Below are positions 1 to 10,554 of a stretch of DNA of 64,000 nucleotides, one piece after another (positions within the stretch are counted from its first letter, which is position 1; each line of letters begins with the position of its first letter). A program made the translations under genes and the position numbers. The stretch comes from Diacronema lutheri (lineage: Eukaryota; Haptophyta; Pavlovophyceae; Pavlovales; Pavlovaceae), in the NCBI GenBank assembly GCA_019448385.1, contig JAGTXO010000052.1, forward strand, positions 168,224 to 232,223, read 5' to 3'. Under the pieces are notes generated by a model. The model searched no databases. It was not told the origin of the DNA and was given only the letters and a program-made list of their open reading frames with translations.

Positions 1-401
1 AGCGCGAGCGCTGCGGCGTGCGCGGCGCCGCACGCGACACGGCGGAGTCCGACGCCGCGCGGGAGCGCGATCGCCACGAAGGCGACCGGTGCAGTTCCCG
101 GGCTGGGCTCGCGCGAGCTGGAGAGCCCGTACAGAAGCATTTGGATGGTGACCTAGCCGCGCGCCATTTTTGAACGGGCTAAACACCCAATCTTTAAAAT
201 CCAGCTGCGCGGTCGTAAAAGCGTCGTCGTTACATTACGCGCTTGCACGCGGCGAGGTGCGGGCAACCCCCGACGGCGACAGCGGCGCGGCGCGCGCGGG
301 TCGCACCCGCCGCGCCCATTGACGCGCCGCGCGAGCGACCACCGCGGCACGGCGCGCGCCATTGGTTTGCAGGTCACCGACGTATTCAGCTCAACCGCCC
401 A
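1..401. other. 5' flank, no gene supported
   Basis: About 400 bases upstream of the first gene. I see no convincing protein, RNA gene or long repeat here. The open frames present are the GC-rich, Arg/Ala-rich kind that arise by chance at this base composition. The stretch next to the ATG at 402 is the likely promoter and 5' UTR of the Cj0069-family gene. The window may also cut into another gene on the left. Confidence 0.4.
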
Positions 402-3400
402 ATGAGCCGCACCGACATCATCCCGGGCGTGAGCATCCCGAGCGCGCTCGTCGCCAACCTGTACGACAAGAACGCCGAGCCTGACGACAAGCTCGCGCAG
501 CAGGTCGCGCAAGAGCAGATCATTTATGTGATTGAGGCGCGCGGTGGCGACGACAAGAACGTGCACGGCCACGTCGCCGGCGCGGTCGCGACGGCGAACA
601 AGATCATCGACGCGCAGATCAACTCTGCACCGATCTTCTACGCGTGGAAGGACCACGAAGAGGTGAAGGCGACGCTCATGCAGCCCAATGTGATCGGCGC
701 GGTGCTCATGACGGGTACCGTTTTGCCTGAGTACTCGCAGGCCAAGCTCGACGGCTTGATGGCCGAGTTCAAGGCGGCAGGCAAGCTGGTGGGCGCCTCG
801 ATCTACGAGGCCGGCGTGCCCGAACGGTACAGCACCAAGCTGCCCAACCCGGAAGGCGCAAAGTACAAGCTCGCGGTGATCGAGTTTGTGATTCCCGGCG
901 CGAAGAACGGCGGCTCGGACAAGGGCCCCGACGGCCACCGCGTCGACTCGATCCCGATCGCCAACGGCATCATCAAGGCCGGCGGCTCATGCGACCTCAT
1001 CCGCTACGAGTTTGACAAGCACGATGCGTTCGCCGCCGAGGTTGAGGCGTTCGACGCGGTGCTCGTGCGGATCAACCCAGGCCAGCTCTCGCAGGGCACG
1101 ACGCCGGGCACGCAGCAGCGCTTCGACGACCTGATGAACTCGCTGCTCGCCAAGGGCAAGCTCGTCTGGTCATCGCCCGGCGTGCAGACGTGCATGGGCG
1201 CCAAGGACGCGCTCGTCAAGATCAACCACATGTCGGTCGGGCTGCCCGACACATTCGCCTACTACGAGAAGTCTGAGCTCGAGGCCGGCTTCAAGAAGAC
1301 GTGCGCCTTCCAGCCGCGCGTGATCAAGCAGAACCGCGGCTCTGCGGGCGAGGGCATCTGGCTCTGCTGGCTCGAGGGCAAGGACTACTGCACAAACTTT
1401 GGCGACGCGATGCTCGAGGATGACGACAAGCTCAAGCTGATGGAGATGAACGACAACCACGTCGAGTACCACACCGTCAAGGAGTTTGTCACCTTCTGCG
1501 TCGAGGGGCCCGACGCGGAGGGTGCCGGTGCGCGCGCACGCGCGCACACCACGCCGGCGCGCCGCCGAGGTTGCGCGCGCGGGCGCACGCGGACGCTCAC
1601 GAACCCGTGCCCACCCCTATACCTGCTCGTGCGTCACCCGTCCGCCCGCCCTCTCTTGCCGCAGGCGAGTGGAAGTCGACCTTCCCGGGCAAGTACTTGG
1701 AGGGTGGCAAGGCGGCGGGCGGGCAGCTCGTCGACCAGCGGCTGCTGCCGCGCATCTCCGAGGGCGAGGTGCGCATGCTGATGGTCGGGCCGGTGCTGCA
1801 GATGATCATCCACAAGAAGCCTGAGGGCGGCCTTTCCGCCGTGGGTGGCAACTCGGCGTACACCTACTTCAAGCCCGGCTGCAAGGAGTACGAGACCCTC
1901 GAGCGCAAGTTCATCGATGAGGACATCCCGCAGCTCATGAAGGCCCTTGAGATCGAGAACGACCCGCTGCCGATCCTGTGGACGGGCGACTTCATCCCGC
2001 GCGACGGCGACACGCCCGGCTCGACCGAGTACGTCGTCGGCGAGTTCAACTGCTCGTGCGTCGGCATCTCAAAGTTCCAGGCGGTCTGCGGCGGCGAGCA
2101 GACGCTCGCCGACGTGTCCGACGCCGATTACTACGATGCGTGCAAGTTGACCGACCTGATGGGCACGACGGCGATCATGATGCTCGACCAGAAGAAGCGC
2201 CCCCCGCGGTACAACACCAAGCTGCCCAACCCGGAAGGCGCAAAGTACAAGCTCGCGGTGATCGAGTTTGTGATCCCCGGTGCGAAGAACGGCGGCTCGG
2301 ACAAGGGCCCCGACGGCCACCGCGTCGACTCGATCCCGATCGCCAACGGCATCATCAAGGCCGGCGGCTCATGCGACCTCATCCGCTACGAGTTTGACAA
2401 GCACGATGCGTTCGCCGCCGAGGTTGAGGCGTTCGACGCGGTGCTCGTGCGGATCAACCCGGGCCAGCTCTCGCAGGGCACGACGCCGGGCACGCAGCAG
2501 CGCTTCGACGACCTGATGAACTCGCTGCTCGCCAAGGGCAAGCTCGTCTGGTCATCGCCCGGCGTGCAGACGTGCATGGGCGCCAAGGACGCGCTCGTCA
2601 AGATCAACCACATGTCGGTCGGGCTGCCCGACACATTCGCCTACTACGAGAAGTCCGAGCTCGAGGCCGGCTTCAAGAAGACGTGCGCCTTCCAGCCGCG
2701 CGTGATCAAGCAGAACCGCGGCTCTGCGGGCGAGGGCATCTGGCTCTGCTGGCTCGAGGGCAAGGACTACTGCACAAACTTTGGCGACGCGATGCTCGAG
2801 GATGACGACAAGCTCAAGCTGATGGAGATGAACGACAACCACGTCGAGTACCACACCGTCAAGGAGTTTATCACCTTCTGCGTCGAGGGGCCCGACGCGG
2901 AGGGTGCCGGTGCGCGCGCACGCGCGCACGCCACGCCGGCGCGCCGCCGAGGTTGCGCGCGCGGGCGCACGCGGACGCTCACGAACCCGTGCCCACCCCT
3001 ATACCTGCTCGTGCGTCACCCGTCCGCCCGCCCTCTCTTGCCGCAGGCGAGTGGAAGTCGACCTTCCCGGGCAAGTACTTGGAGGGTGGCAAGGCGGCGG
3101 GCGGGCAGCTCGTCGACCAGCGGCTGCTGCCGCGCATCTCCGAGGGCGAGGTGCGCATGCTGATGGTCGGGCCGGTGCTGCAGATGATCATCCACAAGAA
3201 GCCTGAGGGCGGCCTCTCCGCCGTGGGTGGCAACTCGGCGTACACCTACTTCAAGCCCGGCTGCAAGGAGTACGAGACCCTCGAGCGCAAGTTCATCGAT
3301 GAGGACATCCCGCAGCTCATGAAGGCCCTTGAGATCGAGAACGACCCGCTGCCGATCCTGTGGACGGGCGACTTCATCCCGCGCGACGGCGACACGCCCG

Positions 3401-3591
3401 GCTCGACCGAGTACGTCGTCGGCGAGTTCAACTGCTCGTGCGTCGGCATCTCAAAGTTCCAGGCGGTCTGCGGCGGCGAGCAGACGCTCGCCGACGTGTC
3501 TGACGCCGACTATTATGAGGCGTGCGAATTGACCGACCTGATGGGCACGACGGCGATCATGATGCTCGACCAGAAGAAGGCGAGCGCCTAG
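402..3591 (+). CDS. Tandem-duplicated Cj0069-family (DUF6815-type) ATP-grasp-like protein
   Basis: Three exons: 402-1521, 1665-2903 and 3047-3591, predicted 967 residues. Both introns are 143 bp, GTGCCG...GCAG, and restore the frame (GAC GCG GAG GGC GAG). Each unit carries the blocks I know from the bacterial Cj0069 family: GHRVDSIPIANGII, VRINPGQLS, CMGAKDALVKIN, KQNRGSAGEGIW, NDNHVEYHTVKEF, QLVDQRLLPRISEGEVRMLM and GEFNCSCVGIS. These suggest an ATP-grasp ligase-like fold with unknown substrate. The first complete unit starts near residue 145 and the second near residue 605. The N-terminal 140 residues (IYVIEARGGDDKNVHGHV) look like a diverged copy of the unit's first subdomain. The start is the first in-frame ATG that gives a sensible N terminus. 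The family is confident; the biochemical role is unknown. Confidence 0.85.
834..3587 (+). repeat. Recent 1,382-bp direct tandem duplication inside the gene
   Basis: Bases about 834-2205 recur at 2216-3587 with a constant offset of 1,382, including the whole 143-bp intron. I see only scattered differences, for example attcccggc/atccccggt, gtttgtc/gtttatc, and a cluster near the 3' end (gattactacgatgcg/gactattatgaggcg). Near-identity of the intron points to a recent duplication or ongoing gene conversion, not selection on the protein alone. A collapsed or duplicated assembly artefact is the main alternative. Confidence 0.9.
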
Positions 3592-3725
3592 GTGCGCGCC
3601 TGAGCTGGCGGATGGGAAGGGCCTGGGAGCTGTTTGCGCAGCCTTTCGTCTGCGCGCCAGCTGAGTGCTCAGTCGCGTCGCACGGCATCATTGGATTCGG
3701 ACGAACGGATCGGCATTGCATGAGC

Positions 3726-5750
3726 TCAAGCCGGATCAGCAAATCCACGGTACTCTGAGCCCACGCCCTCGCGCACCGGGTTGAGCGCCTGCCGGTCCAC
3801 CCGGCTAGCGAGCTGGAGCGGCTGCGTGCCCCCGCCCGACCCGACACGACCCATCTCATACTCCATCGGCTCAAATTCACCAGCGCGCCGCCACGTCTGC
3901 GCCGCGCCGTGCTTGCGCCGCGCATACAAGCGCGCTCCGACGATGCCTGCGAGGCCGAGCAGCAGCAGCACGGCCACGATGCCAAACACTCCGCCTGCGC
4001 CGACGCCGCTCTTTGACCCGTCAAGCGCCGTGCCAGCCGACGGCCCAGAGATGGCGGGCGGGCGGCTCGGGCTCGGCGGCGAGGCGCGCAACGGGGGTGG
4101 CGACGGGCTCGGTCGCGGGCTTGCCTTTGGCGACGGGCTTGGCATGAGCGGCGACTGGCCGCACTTGGACGGCGCGTAGGTGCACAGCCGCGGGTCGATT
4201 GGGCAGCCATCGCTGCACGCCGCGCTCCTAGCCGTCCACGCGCACATCTTGAGCGTGCACGCTTCGCACGATGGCTGCGCCGCGCACACGCGCGCCTTTG
4301 GAGGCGGCGGGCTGGGCGGCGGCGGCGGTCGCGACGGCGGCGAATGCGGCGGCGGCCGTTCGCCCGCTACAGAAGGCGGCGACCGCGGCGGTGGTCGTGC
4401 GCTCGAAGATGACGGCGGCGAAGGCGCCGGCGAGACCGAAAGCGGCGGCGTGGGCGGAGAGGGCGGTGCGCCCGAGGACGACGGCGGCAGCGCCGGCGAA
4501 GGCGCCGGCGAGACCGAAAGCGGCGGCGTGGGCGGAGAGGGCGGCGCGCCCGAGGACGACGGCGGCAGCGCCGGCGAAGGCGCCGGCGAGACCGAAAGCG
4601 GCGGCGTGGGCGGAGAGGGCGGCGCGCCCGAGGACGACGGCGGCAGCGCCGGCGGCGGCGCAGGCGGCGGCGTGGGCTGCGAGCTCGGCTCGCCCGCGGG
4701 CGGCGGCACAGGCGGTGAGGGTGGAGAAGGCTGCATGCTCGCCGCCGCCGGTGGCAGCAGCGACGGCAGCAGCAGCGGCGGCGGCGGCAGCGGCGGCGGC
4801 GGCAGCGGCGGCGTAACGGGCGGCGAAGCAGGCCGCGTGCCCGAGGCCGACGGCGGCGGTGATGGCGGCGGGAGCGGGGGAGGGCGCGGAGGCATGCTCG
4901 GCGGCGGTGGCGACGGCGGCGGCATGGGAGCGCGTGCGCTCGCCCCAGACGGCGGCGACGATGGCGGTGCGGACGGAGAGGGCTGCGCGCCCGTCGCAGA
5001 TGGCGGCGGCGATGATGGTGGAGGCGGGGAGGGAGTAGAGAGCGGAGGCGACGACGGCGGAAGCACAGGCGATGCGGGCCGCGCGCCCGCGGCCGACGGC
5101 GGCGGCGACGGCGGCGGCGAAGGCGGCGAGAACGATGGCGACGGCGGCAAGGGCGGAGGCGGAGGCGCATGCGGCGAGACGCGTGGCGGCGGCGGCGGCG
5201 AACGCCCGTGTGGAGAGGGCGGAGGTGCAGATGCCGTAGCGTTCGATGGCGCGGGCGGAGGTGCAGGTGAGGGCGGCGGGGTAGGCAGCAAGGGCAAGGG
5301 CGACGGCGGCGCGGCGACGAGAACGCCGCAACCAATACGCGTCCCGTCGGCTGCATGCACGACGAATGCGTGCCCGACGACGGGCAGCGATTCGCCCTGC
5401 ACGCTGAAGCCCGCATGCTCTGAGTCCACCTTGGCCTCGCCCTGCAGGTTGGTGGTCGTGCCGACACCAGACCAAGGATCCTCCGAGAGGGTTGCGAAGT
5501 AGTGGTCACCCGCGTCCTCGCACGACGTCCCCTCGTGCACGTGGTACTCGACCCTGCTGGCCGGCGCAAGACCTGTCAGCACGCCTGCGAGCTGGATCCC
5601 GGCCGCGCCGTCGCTCGCCTCCACAGAGCCGCTCGGCACGTTGGGACCCACGTAGCCGGGGTAGCGGCCGAGTACGGCGGTCGCACTCGAGATCGCCTCC
5701 GCCGACCCGACCAGGAGGACGACGGCCGCCGCTGCCCGCAGCATCGCCAT
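3726..5750 (-). CDS. Secreted SOD-like domain, Pro-rich extracellular, single-pass membrane protein
   Basis: Single exon, 674 residues. Order seen: signal peptide (MAMLRAAAAVVLLVGSAEA, 1-19). Next comes a Cu/Zn-superoxide-dismutase-like domain to about 150 with VEYHVHEGTSCEDAGDHY, HAGFSVQGE and VVGHAFVVHAADGTRIGCG. Then about 340 residues of SPPPP/PPSPP repeats like pherophorin or hydroxyproline-rich wall proteins. A Cys-rich knot of PSI type follows (CAAQPSCEACTLKMCAW). Last are a membrane helix (GVFGIVAVLLLLGLAGIVGA) and a short cytoplasmic tail. The two HxH-like His positions could bind copper, but a full set of SOD metal ligands is not evident, so dismutase activity is uncertain. It is probably a cell-surface or scale/matrix protein. 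It starts 141 bp from the divergent NTase-EamA gene and converges on the Cj0069-family gene. Confidence 0.75.
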   Translation of the reverse strand: MAMLRAAAAVVLLVGSAEAISSATAVLGRYPGYVGPNVPSGSVEASDGAAGIQLAGVLTGLAPASRVEYHVHEGTSCEDAGDHYFATLSEDPWSGVGTTTNLQGEAKVDSEHAGFSVQGESLPVVGHAFVVHAADGTRIGCGVLVAAPPSPLPLLPTPPPSPAPPPAPSNATASAPPPSPHGRSPPPPPRVSPHAPPPPPLPPSPSFSPPSPPPSPPPSAAGARPASPVLPPSSPPLSTPSPPPPSSPPPSATGAQPSPSAPPSSPPSGASARAPMPPPSPPPPSMPPRPPPLPPPSPPPSASGTRPASPPVTPPLPPPPLPPPPLLLPSLLPPAAASMQPSPPSPPVPPPAGEPSSQPTPPPAPPPALPPSSSGAPPSPPTPPLSVSPAPSPALPPSSSGAPPSPPTPPLSVSPAPSPALPPSSSGAPPSPPTPPLSVSPAPSPPSSSSARPPPRSPPSVAGERPPPHSPPSRPPPPPSPPPPKARVCAAQPSCEACTLKMCAWTARSAACSDGCPIDPRLCTYAPSKCGQSPLMPSPSPKASPRPSPSPPPLRASPPSPSRPPAISGPSAGTALDGSKSGVGAGGVFGIVAVLLLLGLAGIVGARLYARRKHGAAQTWRRAGEFEPMEYEMGRVGSGGGTQPLQLASRVDRQALNPVREGVGSEYRGFADPA
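4417..4650 (-). repeat. Three 78-bp tandem repeats coding a 26-residue Pro-rich unit
   Basis: Units begin near 4417, 4495 and 4573. They are nearly identical at DNA level and encode three copies of PPSSSGAPPSPPTPPLSVSP plus six residues. The period is a multiple of three, so copy number can vary without breaking the frame. Confidence 0.85.
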
Positions 5751-5891
5751 TCAGGCCTGTGTGGAGCTCGGGGCGTACTTATGAGTCACGCAACGCGGGT
5801 GACATACGCCAAAACGCCCGCCCGATCGGCGGCGCCCGTGATGACGCGAAGATTGTGAGAGAGGTGCCAATTTGCAACGCGTGCCGCGCGC

Positions 5892-8642
5892 ATGCGGCAC
5901 GCGTCTCCCACGTGCGCGTTGGTGGGCACTGATGAAGTGTACGCGATCGACGCCGCGCAAGTCGCGGCGGAGCTCGAGTGCTCGGCGCGCGAGCTGCTCG
6001 AATCGCTGCGCGACGGCGAGGCGGCCGCGTTCCCGATTCGGCAACTGCCCGAGAGCGGCGGCGGCGAGCGGCGCGCGGTAGCCGACGAGCCCGTCGGGCA
6101 GGTCGAGTGGCACTCGAATTTGGCATACAGGCCGCCTGCGCTCGCGCACACGCCGGCCGTGCGGCGCGCGCTCATCTCGACGGTGCCGCGCGATGGGAGG
6201 GTGGAGCCGAGCGGCGAGGAGCGCGACCTCATGCGCTTCGGCGCGCACCCGATCCTGCTGCAGGCACTGCGCCAGATCGCCGACGCGGGGGTCGACGACG
6301 TACTCATTGTCGGCGCGGGCGCCAAGCTCGAGACTGTGCGGCACGTCGTGCACGGCTCGCCGCTCGTGCGATTCATGCGCGTGCGATTTTGCGACGCGCT
6401 CGCCGATGGCGCGGAAGCCCCTCGCCCGGCCGAGCGCCACGCGCGCTCGCTGCTCGCCGCGCGCAGCGAGTTTGACGACGGCGAGCCGTTCCTGCTGTGC
6501 ACGGCCGACCACTGCTGCGAGAGCGCGCTCGTCCGCGCCCTCTCCGATGTTGAGCTGCCGTCTGGCGTGCACGGTGCAGTGCTCACGAGCAGCGCGGCCG
6601 GCGTGAGCGCGCCGCATGGTTGTGCGAGCGGCTCGCTCCGCGTCGACGCCGACGCGCGCGGCGTCGTGCGCGCGATCGGCTGTGGGCTCTCCGAGGAGCT
6701 GCCCATCGAGGCCGGCCTCTTCCTCCTCGACAGGACCATCTTCGCCGCGCTCGACCGCCTCGACGCGTCCGCCGGCGCGAGCGCCGGCGCGGGGGCGCCC
6801 ACGCGCGCGCGCACGCTGTCGCTCGGCGACGCGCTCGCGCTGCTCGCGTCCGAGCGCGCGCTTCTCGCGGTCGACGCGGGCGCGCGGCTGTGGTGCTCCG
6901 TTGATGCGATGCCATTGTGTGCTCAGGCGCACGTCGCAACGCTCGACTCGCTCGAGCTCGCGCGCGGCGCGGAGCCGCGGCCCGCGCCGCGGCGGTCGGC
7001 ATCCGCCTCTTCGCCGCCGCCGCGCGCGGGCGCGGCGGCGTCGCGCGCGTCGCCATACGCGTGCGCGACACAGCTGTCGCACGCGAGCGACGGCCCGCTC
7101 ACGTCGCCGCTCCTCGGCGACGTGGCGGCCGCGGCGAGCGACGTGCAGCGCGAGCGCGACGCGCCGGTGCACGAGCCGCCGATCGCGGAGGTGCGCTCGC
7201 TGCTCCACCTGCCGTTGCTGCCAACGGGAATTGATTTGATCTCAATCTCTACCGCGATCGGCGCGTCCGAGCCGCACGGCGGCGCGGCGCGCGCCGCGCC
7301 GCACCGCGCGACGCACGTCGCGCGCTCGCCGCCGTCGCCCCGTCGCGGCGCGCTCGACGAGCGGCTCCTTGTCGAGATCGAGCGCGCGGCGGGCGCGGAG
7401 GAGGCGCTGATCGAGGTGGTGCCCGTGCGCGAGGGCGAGCGCGCGCTCGACACGCTCAAGCTCACGACGACGAGCGCGGTGGGCGAGCCCGTGCACGTGC
7501 AGCTGACAGTGCAAAGGTCAGTACCAGCGATTGGCTGGGTGATTCTGCTCGTCGGGCTGCTCTGCATGTCGTCGAGCGAGCTGGGCTTCCGCGCGGTCGG
7601 CGACGACGTCTCGCTGCTCGTCCGACTGAGCTGGCGTTTTCAGCTCGCCACGCTATTCCTCCTCCCCTGGGCACTCGTTCGCATCTCGTCGTCAGGCCGC
7701 GTGCGCGCGTCGCTTGCGCATCCGCTCCACTGGCTCCTTGTCCTCGTCGCGGCGGCGGGCTGGTGGTTCCACTTCCTGTCGTTCGCGGTCGCGCTGCTGC
7801 TCATGCCCGCGCCCGCCGCGCTGCTCTTCAACAACATGGTTCCCCTCATCCTGCTCGCTGTGCGCGTGCTGCGCTGCGCGCCGCTCACCGCCGCCGAGGG
7901 CCTCGGCGCGCTCGTCGCGCTCGGCGGCTCGGTCATCCTCGCGCTTTCGCACTCGGCGCACGCTCGCGGTGGCGCGCGCGCGCCGCCCGCCGCGACGGTC
8001 GAGCTGCCGCTCCTCGGCGCCGCGATCGCGTTCAGCGGCGCGTTCGGCGGCGTCGCCTACATGCTCGCGTGCAAGCGCCTGCGGCCCGTGATGGAGCCCG
8101 TGCGCGCAGCGCCGCGCGGCGCGGCGCTCGGCCGCGCGCGCGCGCATCGTGCCGCCCTCACAACGCCGCGCCGCGCGCACCCCGCCGCGCCGCGCCCCGC
8201 CGCGCCGCGCCGCGCCGCGCGGACCGCCACCCACCAGGTCGTCCAGTTTGCACTCATCTGCTTCATCGCGTGGCTCCTCATGCTGCCCGTCGTCGCGACG
8301 CAGCACGACCCGCACCCCGCGCGCTTCGGCGCGGGCGAGAACGACATCTTTGGCTGGGTGCGCGCCGACAAAGCGGCACGCGCGCTCGGCGCCGCGTTCG
8401 TGTGCGAGGTGATGGGCAACCTGTCCGTCGTCGTCGCGCTCAAGTACGTCTCGCCGCTCGTCGTCTCGGTCATCACGCTGCTCAGCCCGCTCGTCGCCGG
8501 CTTCGCGGGGATGGCGATCGGCGAGCCGGCGCCGACGGTGATGGCGTGGGTCGGCATGGGGACGACGCTCTGCGGCACTGCCGCTGTCGTCGTTGGCGCG
8601 AGCACGTCGAGCACGACAGTCGACATCGGACTCGCCCACTGA
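5892..8642 (+). CDS. Nucleotidyltransferase-like domain fused to EamA/DMT-family transporter
   Basis: The N-terminal third resembles sugar/CTP nucleotidyltransferases: HPILLQALRQIADAGVDDVL, an FLLCTADHCC segment in the place of the usual core aspartate region, and IEAGLFLLDRTIFAALDRL. The usual Gly-rich NTP-binding start (LAAGxGxR) is not obvious. From about residue 545 there are ten hydrophobic helices typical of EamA drug/metabolite or nucleotide-sugar transporters (IGWVILLVGLLCMSSSELGF to VGMGTTLCGTAAVVVGA). A phase-0 intron is inferred at 8100-8237 (GTGCGC...CCACCAG, 138 bp). It is open in frame but encodes only Arg/Ala/Pro simple sequence inside the transporter, so the spliced product is about 870 residues. 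A natural reading is coupling of activated-sugar or polyol synthesis to transport; the substrate is unknown. Confidence 0.75.
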   Translation: MRHASPTCALVGTDEVYAIDAAQVAAELECSARELLESLRDGEAAAFPIRQLPESGGGERRAVADEPVGQVEWHSNLAYRPPALAHTPAVRRALISTVPRDGRVEPSGEERDLMRFGAHPILLQALRQIADAGVDDVLIVGAGAKLETVRHVVHGSPLVRFMRVRFCDALADGAEAPRPAERHARSLLAARSEFDDGEPFLLCTADHCCESALVRALSDVELPSGVHGAVLTSSAAGVSAPHGCASGSLRVDADARGVVRAIGCGLSEELPIEAGLFLLDRTIFAALDRLDASAGASAGAGAPTRARTLSLGDALALLASERALLAVDAGARLWCSVDAMPLCAQAHVATLDSLELARGAEPRPAPRRSASASSPPPRAGAAASRASPYACATQLSHASDGPLTSPLLGDVAAAASDVQRERDAPVHEPPIAEVRSLLHLPLLPTGIDLISISTAIGASEPHGGAARAAPHRATHVARSPPSPRRGALDERLLVEIERAAGAEEALIEVVPVREGERALDTLKLTTTSAVGEPVHVQLTVQRSVPAIGWVILLVGLLCMSSSELGFRAVGDDVSLLVRLSWRFQLATLFLLPWALVRISSSGRVRASLAHPLHWLLVLVAAAGWWFHFLSFAVALLLMPAPAALLFNNMVPLILLAVRVLRCAPLTAAEGLGALVALGGSVILALSHSAHARGGARAPPAATVELPLLGAAIAFSGAFGGVAYMLACKRLRPVMEPVRAAPRGAALGRARAHRAALTTPRRAHPAAPRPAAPRRAARTATHQVVQFALICFIAWLLMLPVVATQHDPHPARFGAGENDIFGWVRADKAARALGAAFVCEVMGNLSVVVALKYVSPLVVSVITLLSPLVAGFAGMAIGEPAPTVMAWVGMGTTLCGTAAVVVGASTSSTTVDIGLAH

Positions 8643-8791
8643 GCGCTGGGCTGCGAGCGGCTGCGCGCGGACTCTTCGGCTGACTCAGAATTTCTGACTG
8701 ACTGGCTGACGGACTCATCCACGCCCGCACTCGGACGGCCTCCAGACTGACCCACCCTCGAAGATCACTCGCCGCCGTCCGCAAGCCATTC

Positions 8792-10554
8792 ATGGACGAG
8801 TTCTCGGCGCAGATCGACGCGCTGAAGCGCGAGCCGGTGGCGCGGCTGCGCGAGCCGGAGCAGCTCGAGTGGCTGCTTCACGCGCTTGGCCGTGCGAATG
8901 AAGGTCGCCAGCTTGACGACGTGCGCCACCTGATCGAGGAGGCGCTCGACGGGCGCGACGGCCTTCCGGTGCTGCGCAGCGAGTTGGCGACGCGCTTCTT
9001 CGCGCTCGGGCTTAGCTCGGCACACGCGCCGGCGCGTCGGCTGGCATGCGAGCAGCTCGCACGACTAGCGACGCCCGACGATGTGCGAACGCTCGTCGAG
9101 TCGGGCGCGCTCGCCTTGCTTGGCGCGCTCGTTGCCGACCCGGAGCTCGCTGTCGCGCACGCGGCGCGCGCGTGCCTCGTCGCGGCCGCGCGCAGCTGCG
9201 CGTCGTCCGAGCTCGAGCAGGACTTGGTACTCACGCCGCAGCTGCTCGCTGAGCTGAGCGGTTTTGCTTCGCGCCCCGGCCCGAAGAATGCGCCCGTGCG
9301 CATGCGCGCGCTTGAAGTGAGCGCGCAGTGCGCCTCTTTGTCGCCGCGCGCATTCGCCGCGTGCCAGCGCGCCGGGCTGCTCCAGATGGTGCGCGCCGCA
9401 CGCGCAGCCCGGCGTCGCGCGCGCCTCGGCGTTGCACGCCGCGCGCGCCTGTGCCCGGCGCTTGGGCTGTGCGCGCGACCAAGCGGAGCGTGCGCGCCGA
9501 CCTCACGTGCGCGCCGACCCCGCGCGCGCGCGCCACGCCGCAGCTCGTCGGCAGCTGGCTGAGCGACGACGTGCTCGAGAAGCTCGCGGCGCTCGAGATC
9601 CTGCTCGACGTTGCCTCGGCATCGCCCGCCGGCCTCGCCCTCCTTGCCGGCGACGTGGGCGCGACGCCGACCGGCGCACCTGCCGCGGCCGCGCCGCCCA
9701 CCACGCCGGCGGTGCGTGACGCCCTCGCCGACGTCGTGCGCACGCTCGAGCAGAGCATCGACGGCACGCACCCGGATGCGCTGAGCGCGGTGCTGCTCGC
9801 CGCGCCGATCCTCTCGTTCGTCGCGCGCCTCGCCACGGCGGGGGTCGCGCAGCACGCCGCGCTGCTCGAGCGCGGCGCGCTGCGCGCGAGCGGCCGCGCG
9901 CTCGCCGCCGCGCCGTCCGACGAGGTGGCGGTCGCGGCGCTCGACGCGTTGCAGGCGCTCGGCGGCAGCCACGGCGCGCGCGCGCTCGGTGAGCTGCTCG
10001 GGCAGACCGCCGCGCTCGAGCACATCTGCTCGCTCGCCGAGGAGGCGCGCACGCCGCGCGCGGTGCGCGCGGCCGCCGTGCGCGCGCTCGGCCGGCTGCT
10101 CGGCGCGGCGACGGCGGCGGGCGAGTTGCGCGCGGGCGAGTACGCGACGCTCGAGACGGCGGCGCAGCGCGCGCTTGCGCGCGAGAGCACTACGCTCGTG
10201 TCCGCGCTCCTCGCCGGCGCGACGAGCGCGGACGAGGAGATGCGGCACGCGTCCTTCGACTGCCTACACGCGCTCTGCCTCGGCGAGCGAGGCGCGCTGC
10301 TCGTCGCGTGCTGCGCACCGGCCGTCGGATGGCTCGCGGACGCGGCGGCCTTCCAGGCCGCGTCCGACGTGCCGCGCAAGCGCGACATCGCCGCGGCGCT
10401 GCTGCGCCACCCGCGCGCATGCGCGCACCTCCCTCCGAGCGCGCTCGCTGTACTCTCCGCCGGCGGCGGTGGCGGCGCGTCGGGCGCGAGCAATGGCCGC
10501 ACCCGGCCGCGCGATGCGTCGGCGGCGGTCGAAGGCGACGCCGAGATGGGCTGA
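8792..10554 (+). CDS. ARM/HEAT-repeat protein, possibly PSMD5-like proteasome assembly chaperone
   Basis: Two exons, 8792-9388 and 9544-10554, joined over a phase-0 intron (GTGCGCG...CCGCAG, 155 bp), give about 535 residues. The protein is almost all alpha-helical repeats (ARRLACEQLARLATPDDVRT, EMRHASFDCLHALCLGERGA), with no membrane helix. Length and repeat layout are close to PSMD5/S5B, about 500 residues, the chaperone of the 26S proteasome base. The match is by architecture more than by diagnostic motif, so a generic ARM protein is possible. The C terminus ends in a Gly-rich and acidic tail. It lies 149 bp downstream of the transporter gene on the same strand and converges on HEATR5. Confidence 0.6.

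Noticed and set aside
4228-5475. Minus-strand Ala-rich alternative frame of the Pro-rich gene
   Set aside because: Shifted frame of the SPPPP repeats without signal peptide or domains.
8100-8237. 46 extra residues in the NTase-EamA protein
   Set aside because: Open in frame, but flanked by GTGCGC and CCACCAG and coding only RAPRAP-like simple sequence in the middle of the transporter; treated as an intron.
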